From Lotus japonicus (lineage: Eukaryota > Streptophyta > Magnoliopsida > Fabales > Fabaceae), in the NCBI RefSeq assembly GCF_012489685.1, contig NC_080041.1, positions 23,189,802 to 23,253,801 of the forward strand: DNA of 64,000 bases. The letters run 5' to 3'. The notes beneath the pieces were generated by a model. That model saw nothing but the letters and a program-made list of their open reading frames with translations. It had not been told where the DNA came from and ran no database searches. Of the stretch, positions 54,435 to 64,000 are shown piece by piece. Numbering within the stretch: the first letter of the stretch is position 1; the number at the start of each line of letters is the position of its first letter. The position numbers and the translations under genes were made by a program.

Positions 54435-55320
54435 TATTAAAGATTTCCATATTTTGCACCTAATTTTTTATGTTTTTCTTGAGTGGCTTGGTTGAGTTTT
54501 GTTCTACAATTGAAAACCAAAGAAAAGATAGGAGGAAGGAGAGGGAGCCTTATCGATTTATTTATTCACAATAAGTTTGAGGAAAGCATATTGAAATCTG
54601 AAGAAATATTAGAAGAAATAATCACCTCCATTGATTTTGATTTATTTTTAGGCCAACTACCCTTGCTTTGCATACTAGAAAAAATATATTTGGTTTGGTT
54701 GGATGAGATCATCCTAATGCATCAAATTCACTTGCTACTATTACACATTCTAATGTTTCTCTCTTTTCAGTTTTCATTCTCCACGCACCTCTACATTGCT
54801 TCTTGAAATCTGGATTTTTTCATGGATACCAGAGGGAACTGAGAAGTTAATCATACATTCAAGAAGTAGTTCTCTCATGTTGTCGAACTGACATTATATA
54901 CTGCTCTGCTCTATGATTTTAATGCACAGATCCTCCTCAGGGATAACCTTGAAGCTAATCTCGCAAGGTATTCCCATGCCTTCCTTTCCCATCAACACCA
55001 AAAAAATCAATCCAAGTATAGTCGGCAATTCCCCCACACCATACTGTCAACTATAAAGCAATTGAACTTTTTGCTTTAGGTTTTAGTTTTAAGTTGCTTT
55101 ACATTGAACTGTGACCCATAGGACTTTTATTGCAAATTGTAATTGGAGCTGTGAGCTTACATGGAAGTTTCTTCAAGTGTGAAAACATGATGTTGATTGG
55201 GTTGCCACCAGATCTGTTTCATGTCTGGGATTTGTTAAAGCTATCATGCTCTCTCCTTTGCCAGGTACAGTAAGCTATATGACAAATATGGGAAGCAAAA
55301 TGAGGCATGAGAGAATATTT
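54435..55320 (+). other. Helitron interior with exon-like pieces
   Basis: 54929-54967 reads LLRDNLEANLAR before a gtattc donor; 55265-55307 continues YSKLYDKYGKQNEA and stops. The two join in frame, suggesting the last two exons of a captured gene. Not recognised. Confidence 0.45.
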
Positions 55321-57532
55321 GAAGCATTTCAAGTTATAGGTACCTACAAGATTGGTAGTATAATGTATAACAAGGAGAACATTTAATGTGTTTCAAGTGG
55401 TTTTAAGATTGGTCGTATAAGATTTCAAGCTTTTTTAGGCTCTGATATCAAATTGTATTTCTGTTTATATTTTAATTATTTTGAATATTGAAGTGTTTTT
55501 TATTGGTGTTCTTAAATTATTTTTAGTGGAATTTATTAATATATTTACTTTTATATTGTTGTCTACGCACTTAAAGGAAATGCAAAAAATATTTAACTAA
55601 TGGGTACAATTAATATCATTTTTCTTTTGTAAACATTCCAGTATCATTTACTTTTTGGGCAACAAATATATTATTGGAATATAATTTTCTTTAAAAACTA
55701 AGATTTCAAAAATATTTCGGAAGTGTGGAAATATCTTTAGCATCACACACACACACATATACATATATGGGGCATATCATGCGAGAGGAGTGTGTTATTG
55801 TGAGAGGTGAGAGGAGCTAATATTAACCATCAAATTCAAATATACGGTCAAGATGCAATGCAAAATTAAAAACTCCACCTAACTCTTCTTTACGCTAATT
55901 TCCTAACCCCACGCGCCCTCTTTATCCGGTTGGTTCCCCTTCTTCCTCTCGCCCCATGCCTCTCTATCTTTTTCTTCTTCCTCTCTTCGGAGCAGAGAGC
56001 ATAACAACAAGCTTTTTCTACAGCTCAAGTCCAAAGCCAAATGGTGGCCCAAAAATTAGCATACCCTAATATTCACAATGAGCAGCTTGAGGGAAAACAA
56101 ATACGAGTCCACGAACGAAATTAATTGTCATGATTGTCAAATGTTAGCATACCCTACATTTGACGATGAAAATATGTATATGAGAATTGAAAAAGATAAA
56201 GTAAAACATGTCGTGCAGAGAATAAAAGATTAAAAGCTCCCAAAGAAAAAACATTTAACATGAAAATAATTTTACATGAAATTAATACATAAATAAATAT
56301 TAATAGTATTTAATTGGTTTACAATATAAACACATGATGCTTTTTCTTCTTTTATTCTAATTTATTTTTGTAATTAGTCAATAATGTGGTGGATGACTCT
56401 GAATCATATGACAAATATTAATTTTAGTTTATCAAATTTGTTATGAATTATTGATACATCTCTAAATAATAAGAGTAAAAGTTGTCAATTTCATTCAAAG
56501 AAATATTATGTTATTAAACCTTATTTTTCCTTTAGTTAATACATTGGATTTTATTTGTAGGTACTATCAAATTAGTTCTTAATATTGGCATTGCTCTATT
56601 GCGAAGCAAAACTCAGGTGTTGCCGCATGGACATATCCTCATTATGGTTGAGATTTCTTTTATTTTGTTTATAAGCAATAATTTGATTTATATAATTAAC
56701 ATAATAGTAAATTCCGCTATGCAATGCACAAGTAACAAGTAAAATAATAAGGATTAGAATTTGATTATTGGAATATTTTGTACAAGGATTATAATATATA
56801 GTTTATATTTACTTATGTTAAAATTATAGGTAAAAAGCCTCTCACGGGATGAAAATGTTACATGAAAAATATTTTAGTGTGAACTTAATACAAAAATAAA
56901 TTTCAATATAATTTTAGTAATTTTCTTAGTTTGATAATAATTGAGGAGTAAATATTAATGTGAAAAAACATGACTTTTTAACAGTCCTGAATAGTACAAA
57001 CTGAAGGGACCCTGCAATATTGGCTCAAACTTGGATTGGATGACTTGGTATAAACACAACAATGTCATACTTTTATGATTTATCTTTAACAGTCCTGATT
57101 TGTGCGACTATCACTTTTTTTTAAGATTAATATATGTTCTGAATGCTTTATTGGTGATTCCTTATATCCATGATTTGTGTCATTGTCTTCATGTTCATGA
57201 AGAATGTGAAACGAGTTCCTGTTGATCTGAATCAAGATTAGTTTATTTAAATGTGTGAAAATGAATACGCATAATCACGTTCATGAACAATATTTTCTTT
57301 TTTTTTCAAGGTAGATTAAATCAGCTATTGTTTATTAGTCATCAGTAAACCAGCTCTTGATATATTTTGCATAATTAGAGATTTGGTTAACCAATTGTAC
57401 GAATTTCAATCTATGCAACAAGGGTTTCAATTTAAGACTTTTTTGTCCACGTCTCTTTTATTTCATTTGATGTTTATTATATTTTTAAAAAACAAAGAAT
57501 TGATTGACGTATAAAATACGACAGACAAATTC
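55321..57532 (+). other. Helitron 3' half, non-coding
   Basis: AT-rich. A (CA)n/(AT)n tract lies at about 55743-55770. No genes. Confidence 0.5.
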
Positions 57533-57562
57533 CCCGTGCAACGCACGGGTATAAAACACTAG
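57533..57562 (+). other. Helitron 3' terminal hairpin and CTAG
   Basis: 7-bp stem CCCGTGC/GCACGGG, loop AAC, nine-base spacer, CTAG. Thought to act as the rolling-circle termination signal. Confidence 0.93.
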
Positions 57563-57745
57563 TTTAATATGAAAGAGACAATGAGATTTTGAAATAATAA
57601 CTTTGAGAGAGAAATTTATAAGAAATTAAATAAGGGCAATCTAGGAAAGTTAATAAATTCTTTTACAAATTTACTGTTTGTAACTACTTTTCTTAATCTA
57701 AGAGAATTAGGTAAAGTAGACTTATATATAGGAACGGAGGAAGTA

Positions 57746-58754
57746 TTAGTTTATTACAAACTTTGAAAATTTATCTTTCTTTCATTCAATTTATATTTTT
57801 TCCGGAACATGTTCCATGAATTGTCTTTATGCACTAAGGATATCTCTAACTAACAACCTATAAGACTAATTAAGACTAACAAATGAATTGATTTTTTTTA
57901 TTCTGATTAGTTCTGTGTATAAAATTTTATCCCAGCTGGAACCTAGAGGACAAATTTTGGAGGTCTAGTTAAATTGTTAAACTTAGAACCATATGCGGCG
58001 TAGGTTCTAATCTAAACTCTAGATTTATTCTTATTATCGCCCGTTCCGTAACGACATCAATTACTATATTTTTCAAACAACAATTTAGAAGTAACGGCAG
58101 AGGGAATCGTTCAGAAGCATTGCATGTTATTAGGACTTGCTGGAGAAACAAGAGATACCATGAAGTATCGATGATCAAGAGTACAATCCGACCAGATGTG
58201 AAGCATCTTGAATATCTGTTTTAACTTTACAGAACAGCAAATAGTACAATAGCTGAACTGAAAGCCGAAGTGATGGTTACGACTGATTATTAACCATGTG
58301 GATTGCACTTGTTTCCGTGGTATTATTGTGTTGTAAAACCTCATGAATACTTGATGAGGTTGACCTGCTTGGAACTATATATATTATTTTCGACAAGGTG
58401 CTTGCCTTGAGCCAGCTTATGGCATGGTACTTTAATAAACGTAATAATTGATTCACCCCTTACCTTCTCTCTTCTATTTCATTTTTCTTAGACGCACGTC
58501 TCTCGGCTGTTACAATTTACGTTATTCTTAGAGACACTCATTTTTAACATAGTTCACCATAAAACTGCACTTAAAATCGCTAAAGGTTTTTTATCTTTCC
58601 AAACACTATTATTTGTGCACTTTGTGAGCGAAAACATTTTTCCCTTTTTCCAAACCTAACTTTAGATGTGTGTTAATCGAATCAAGCTTTCAGTGAAGCA
58701 ATTGATCCATTTGTCATCATTCAACTTGAAATGATGCACTTTTCATGTCGTTGC
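57746..58754. other. Non-coding sequence
   Basis: No supported gene or repeat. Short ORFs on minus (57969-58344) have no recognisable domain. Confidence 0.4.
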
Positions 58755-58979
58755 TGAAGTTGATAAGAGTAGAACAAGAAAGGAGGGTTTGAATTGTGCT
58801 CATAAAAAACTTGGTTTTCCAAACGATATAAAGAATTATCATCTTTGTTGGTATCGTTTAGTGCAGGAAAAATGTATAGCAGGGAAGTAGACGATGCACA
58901 CCTGTAATTTTATCCTAGTTCACCCCCAGAACGATAGGGCTACATCCTGTCCTTGGCAGCGCCAAGATTAGTTTCACTA

Positions 58980-59335
58980 TCAAGTATCAAGTACTTCTCC
59001 ATACAAGTATTATTTGAGCCCTGCCTCTTCAGGAAACATGAGTATTTTTTGAACACTACCTCTCCATGCAAAACAAATATTCTTTGTCCCTGTCTCTTCA
59101 GATAAGACAAGTATCCTTTGCCTCTGTCTCTTCAGGCAGAACAAATATTCTTTGTCCCTGTCTCTTTAGGCAGTTGAGTATTCTTTGGCCACTACCTCTC
59201 TAGGCATTGAGTATTCTTTTTCCCCTGCCTCTCCATGCACAAGTATTCGAATGACTCCTCCTTACAAGTATTATTAGGACTCCTCCTTATTAAGTATTAG
59301 ACAGACTCCTCCTTTACAACAAGTATTATACATGA
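58980..59335. repeat. Minisatellite, about 30-bp units
   Basis: Around ten diverged units of the form caagtattctttg-ccctgtctcttcagg-ca; the last few shift to gactcctccttacaagtatta. Confidence 0.85.
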
Positions 59336-60911
59336 CTTCTCCCAAAACAATCTTTCTCAAGATTGCTTTCTTCTACTCTAAATCTCTTCTTCTAAGAGGG
59401 ATAGTAGATCAATTACGCCTAGGAACTATAAAGCATTGTTTGTCAAATTTAACTCTTAAGCATATACTTTTTGTTCAGTTACATGATAGAGGTACAAGGA
59501 ATTTGACTCTACATGTTGATGTAGACGATGATATAGAATTGTTCATTGAAGTGTATCATTGGGTCTCATGATGAGCTCTAAGAGCTTTTGGGTTCGATCG
59601 CTTATGATCTTGAGAGTTGCGTGGGCATCGCCAACTTTCTAAAGCCTTCAGTTCTTCCCTTTATACTCCCGAATCTTTTGTGTAGTGGATTGTAGGCGTT
59701 GGAGCTTGTTCATCAGCAAGACTCTAGTCGTTGGATCAAACGATACACAATGTACTTTCGTCAGAGCGTAGTAGTGTTTGATTTAGACCTTTTGCCGTAA
59801 AGATGTATTCTGTCAACAAGCAGGTAACACAGGACTGAGTTTCTATCCTTTGGTGTAGAGATATGGAAATCTGAAAGTGACACCACGATAAGTGATTTCT
59901 TCGTTGAGACTTCTGCGCAAAGCTTTATTGGCTTTTTCTTTCAACGGGAAGTATATTGATTTGATTTGTGGCTTTCTTTGAGTATAAGCTTTCTTGTTTA
60001 GATGTTCCTTCTGACTTGATTTTCCTTTCTTCAGACGATCTTTCTTCATCGTTCTTCAGATGATGAACTTTCTTCAAACATTCTGCTCTCTTTCAGATGA
60101 TCTTCTATTGAGCTCATTCTTTATGCTTTTTTTCTTCTCATACTGGAGTCTTCATATGATAGATGTTGAATGCTTCAGACGATCTGATTTCATAGTTCTT
60201 TTGTTGAACATATGATGCTCTTTCTTCAGCCATTCTTCTCTTAGAAGACTTATTAGTTTGGCGCATGCTTCATTCCTTTCTGCTGTTGGTCATTCAATAG
60301 TTGAGGCTTTCAGTTTTGTCCAATCTCTTCTACTTCTTCAGAAATGGATTGTCTTGAGTTGCCTGAATTGGATAGATGCCTGTAGGTTTAGACAAAAATC
60401 TTTGCTCCATTTCTTCATTCCTTGTGTAAGAGAGAGAAAGAGGAAACTTTGATGCTGACATATTGTACTTGTTTTCTTGGTCAACGTGCTTTCTAGAGTA
60501 TCACGTGATGTATAGAAATTGACTTTCTCTTCAAGAGTGTCAGAGATATTTCCATTTGAATATGTCTTTCTTTTCTCTTAACATTGCTTCCTTTGATCAG
60601 CCTTGAGATAGACAACGTGGTAGACGTTGAGTATAGTCTTCTCAAACGATCCAGTAGCTTCTCTTGATCTTGCATGTGTGGCTCTGAAGCTTTGACTGTC
60701 TCCTCAAGTGGATGCGCTTGAAGCTTGAGCTTTTCCTTCTAAAGACGATCTATATGATTTGACTCTTTCATGTTTCTTGATCTTCTTCTACTTCTGATTC
60801 GTCAGTCAGACTGTGCAGTGGATAAGGCATTTGTTTGCTTGTATAGTCTGCATTAATGCTTTGACTCTTCCTTTGATCTTTCAGTGTAGACGATGATGCA
60901 TGTTTGACTTC

Positions 60912-61124
60912 CAGGGCCAGCCCAACACTAAATGAGGCCTAAAGCCAACTTTAAAGTGAAGCCTAGCTTTTGGGTCTTTTTGACTTAGTATTAATGTTTG
61001 TGTTTTTGGGGCCTTTTTTACTTAGTAAAAAAATATTTTTTGAGGCCCTTTTTCCTTAGTAAATTTTTTTTTTTGGGAGGCCTAAAGCCCTTGCTTGGGT
61101 GGCTTTACCCTTGAGCTGACCCTG
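60912..61124. mobile_element. 213-bp hAT-type MITE with 8-bp TSD
   Basis: Ends CAGGGCCAGCCC and GAGCTGACCCTG (imperfect TIRs); TSD ttgacttc at 60904-60911 and 61125-61132. Inner arms ggcctaaagcc repeat in both halves. Confidence 0.93.
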
Positions 61125-61398
61125 TTGACTTCTTTAGCTGAGTCGTCTACCCTTGTTGCTTTGTCCTTGCTTGCACTTGACTAGGTTGACTCCTTGCATA
61201 ACTTTGCTGCTTTGACCGATCTTCTTCTTTGGAGATGTCGTCCTCTTGTACTGCTTCTTTATTTAGACGATATAGCAAAAGGGGTATAATATTGATTCCT
61301 GAAATACAATTCATATGATGTAATCAATCAGTTCACTTACACTCTTGAAAATTGTTATCATTCAAAACATGATAAACGATTTGCATTTGAACTTAACA

Positions 61399-61740
61399 GC
61401 TGCTTCTCGGGGACAAACACCTCATTCCACAACGCATAAAGATGTGATGCGCATCTAAAATGCAAATCTTTTATTATGTTTTTCATATGGTTTTGTACGT
61501 TGATATCGTATTTAATTTATTACAAAACTTATGTGGTTTGTGATGTATTTGTAATAGAAAAGGAAAAAAGTAAAATAAAAGAAAAGAAAAATATGTAATT
61601 GAAAAGAGAGTGAAAACGAGCATTTTATGAATTCAGCAAGTTGTCTACTATGAGCACTTTCTGTAGAATAACCCTTATATACAGAATCATTCACCACCGT
61701 TGGATCAGGCTAAAATTGAGATATATATGTTCACTACTTC
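61399..61740. other. Non-coding sequence
   Basis: AT-rich; nothing recognised. Confidence 0.4.
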
Positions 61741-62060
61741 CACATCTTCAATTTAACCGGTTAGATCGTCACTAACTTGTGGGCCTAAGAAATGAGCTGG
61801 ACCAACTTCAACTTTGCGTCTGTTATAGCCGACACTAAGTTGGTTAATGAAATTAACATCAGTTGGGAACCATTGACGGACACTGGGCCTAAGGTGGTTG
61901 ATAACTTTAGAGTTGGTTTGACCTGACGCTAATGGATGTTAAGCTCATATTTGATGTCGGTTTAGCTGACACTACTATTAAATGGAACAAATTTTAAACT
62001 CAATACTTCCCATTGGCTTTACGTCGGTTTAAGCGACGTTAAAGAGTAGAAATAGGCATT
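61741..62060. repeat. CACTA-like subterminal repeats
   Basis: Copies of gtcggttta.gctgacact, gttatagccgacactaagtt and acgtcggtttaagcgacgtt resemble CACTA subterminal motifs. No TIR was found on either side. Confidence 0.4.
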
Positions 62061-62846
62061 AGAGTCGGGGCTAGCTAGTTCAATTGTTTTTTCTTCAAAG
62101 TACATATCAATAAGCCATACTAGATCTCCCTGCGGATGGCTTAGCTATGCACTTGAACTGATTGTCCGTCATAACATCGCACATAATTTTTCCTCCATCA
62201 TCTCACATCTTGGCTCATGAAAATTAATATTTTTAAATTCTCCATTTAACTAACTCTCTTATTTAATTTATTTATTTATTTAACACTCTCACCCACACCT
62301 CTAATTTTAAAAGTCATAATCTTCATCAGAAACCATATGCACAACGTAACTAAACATGAAATTAAAACTTAGTATTTGATCACAACAAAGAGAGCCTAAA
62401 TGGTTTTTGGGTTGGAACATGCATGCATGAGTGAAGAATGTGTTTATTCACCAATGTCTATTTTTTTCCTTCAAGTCCACATCTCAGACCCCTGAAGAAT
62501 AATCATTATCGTTTCATCTAATTAATACATATATATTACTGACACGTAACAGAAATAATTAATAATTTTAGGACAGAAGATTACTAAAATGTAGAAAGAG
62601 CTAGCAAAACGTCGTATGTACCAACTTGAGCTAGAAGACGTACATAAACAATATTTAATAACCAAGAAGCGACAACAAAGTGGGAACGGGACAGAAAAAC
62701 CTCTGTTCAGACTGGAGAATTTTTAGCTACAAAACGTCATCAAACAACAACAATAATGATTCTGGTAAATACGCGTTGTGCGAAACACAGTTGTTATTGT
62801 GGCAATAAAACGATTTCTAACCTCCACAATTTGTAATTGTAGGGTA
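62061..62846. other. Non-coding sequence
   Basis: No gene or defined repeat. Confidence 0.4.
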
Positions 62847-64000
62847 CTAGATAGTGACCCGTGCGATGCACGGTTGCTATTTTTTAATTACAATCAGTAA
62901 TTTGTTATGAATATAAATTAAATACTATTTAATAGTTATATTAAACTATTTTGAAATCTAGTGTATGAAAACATATTTTCCTCAACAATATCTATTTCAA
63001 ATTTAATTTTCCACAATACATGTGTGTCATAATTGTTTGTTATTTAAAATATGTGATTACAAATTTAGAACTATGTTTTTTAAAAATAAATTCCACTGCT
63101 TAATAATGTCTTTACTTTTGTTTGAGTATAATATGAAAATACTATATATGTTTTGTTGTTCAGGATAAAATGGTTAACAATAACGTTTTAAATTGGATTT
63201 AGAAAGATGTGATAGCTGGTATTGTATATGGAGTACGTCAACCTCATTGATTCTTATTATAAATACATCAAACTAAATCTGCTACTCCACTATTTCTTAA
63301 TATGAGTTAAAAAAATAATTTTTAAATATACCATTAATAATTGTCTTAGCTGTTAAACATAATCATTTTATCTCACAAGAAACACAATCATTTCTCTTCT
63401 CATCTATGAGTCAGAGATAATGTCAAAACTCCTTTGTTAGTTTGATGAACGAATTCGTCGCACATCATTCTCAATGAAAATGTGGTGATATTGAAAATTT
63501 TAAGAATGTTACCAAATTCTTTGTTTCTCTATAATGTCAACTACAATACTAAGTAGAAAGAGCAAACATGAAGCACCAGATATTTATCTCTTCTTCCATA
63601 TCAATATATCTATAGTCAAAATACTCGAAAGCGTAACAAAAAGAACAACACAACAGATGGGGGAAGGGCTAAATCAGTCCAGCAATATCTGTTATATACT
63701 TATATTATAAGGGCTCCATAAACATAAAGATTAACTACCACACGTCTAATAAAACTCATGGCTTTGTGATTCTATATTGCAGACCAAACTTCATAGCCAA
63801 CAATTCAGTGCACGTAATAAGTCATTCCAATTTACTAACCCCAAAATGACAAGTAGCCTATCTGGAGTCCTATTCATTTGTATGGACCTGGAAAAAGAAA
63901 TTACAACTTTGCTTTCATTTGTGCAAAGGAAGAAAACCAGTGCACTAAAGTTTTCAAGCTTTCCCATGCAATAGGATTTCTAAATCATTTAGTAATGAAG
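62847..64000 (-). mobile_element. Helitron 3' end, subfamily B, reverse orientation, running off the window
   Basis: On minus: hairpin CCGTGC-ATC-GCACGG (62859-62873) and terminal CTAG (62847-62850), next base T. The body extends right past the window. It shares the ATC loop with 17453 and the block at 63516-63572 with 20360-20415. The last ORF (63777-63974) has no known domain. Confidence 0.65.
63516..63572. repeat. Repeat shared with 20360-20415
   Basis: See the entry at 20360. Confidence 0.55.

Larger units (their letters stand above)
49891..57562 (+). mobile_element. Helitron, subfamily A, 7,672 bp, with captured exons
   Basis: 5' TCAATCAATATATATATTAG; 3' hairpin CCCGTGC-AAC-GCACGGG (57533-57549), nine bases, then CTAG (57559-57562). 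It lies between A49890 and T57563 of the split MITE. Removing it restores cctcata|tttaatatg exactly as in the intact MITE copy, with no target duplication, as Helitrons require. No Rep/helicase. It carries exon-like fragments on its own strand, and a nested TIR element. Confidence 0.95.
49772..57743 (+). mobile_element. Stowaway-like MITE split by a Helitron
   Basis: Left part 49772-49890 and right part 57563-57743 together align with the 296-bp copy at 18619-18914. Ends ctctctccgttcc / ggaacggaggaag, flanked by TA (49770-49771, 57744-57745). Confidence 0.92.
58755..61398 (-). mobile_element. Probable solo LTR of a SIRE-like copia element
   Basis: Starts TGAAGTTGATAAGAG and ends ...ACTTAACA, comparable to TGAAGGTGTG...CTTACA of the SIRE element; both have a g-rich gggtttgaat / ggggttgaat box near the start, a 'tatcct.gttcac' box, and clusters of ttcagacgatct-like repeats. 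Flanks gttgc (58750-58754) and gctgc (61399-61403) differ by one base and could be a decayed TSD. About 2.4 kb without the nested MITE. No adjoining interior. Confidence 0.55.

Overview
This window is a gene-poor, AT-rich, transposon-dominated stretch of a flowering-plant nuclear genome. A papilionoid legume is my best guess, from the overall repeat style; no species-diagnostic gene is present. Introns with GT/AG borders, plant receptor-kinase, WRKY and ATL-type RING protein sequence, Ty1/copia and Ty3/gypsy gag, CACTA, MULE, hAT, Stowaway and Helitron termini and tRNA-derived SINEs all point to a higher plant.

Only two genes look intact. One is an ATL6/ATL31-like RING-H2 ubiquitin ligase (minus strand, 11849-13794, two exons, 375 codons). 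The other is a small C2-domain protein (minus, 32867-33394, possibly lacking an upstream exon). Everything else coding is retrotransposon gag or broken exon fragments: receptor-like kinase, NADP-malic enzyme, WD40 (two), ribosomal protein S3, EB1, WRKY and an RGG-type RNA-binding protein.

Layout. 1-3921: non-coding interior and 3' LTR of a copia-like element, with a striking series of hairpins that share a fixed CTATC loop. 3929-4186: LINE RNase H remnant. 4443-8510: two CACTA ends with kinase and malic-enzyme fragments. 8.7-11.8 kb: degenerate repeats. 11.8-13.8 kb: the ATL gene. 15.6-17.4 kb: CACTA ends, SINE and gypsy gag remnant. 17.45-30 kb: a minus-strand Helitron 3' end, followed by several same-strand gene fragments with a Stowaway, a 1.1 kb foldback MULE and a complete gag-only small LTR retrotransposon (23512-25185) nested inside. 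30-36 kb: MITE, SINE, MULEs and the C2 gene. 36368-41383: a very young SIRE/Maximus-type copia element with gag but no pol. 42-49.6 kb: two minus-strand Helitrons with nested MULEs. 49772-57743: a Stowaway MITE split by a 7.67 kb Helitron carrying WRKY and other exons; an unsplit copy of the same MITE at 18619-18914 shows the empty site exactly. 58755-61398: a probable solo LTR with a minisatellite and a hAT MITE. 62847-end: another Helitron 3' end.

The mobile elements form readable strata: MULE inside Helitron, Helitron inside Stowaway, hAT MITE inside solo LTR. Six elements of one MULE-like group have perfect 9-bp target duplications. Captured exons lie on the same strand as their Helitron where that can be tested, which fits Helitron gene capture. 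Boundaries given with duplications or an empty site are firm. Those marked tentative rest on one end or on resemblance.
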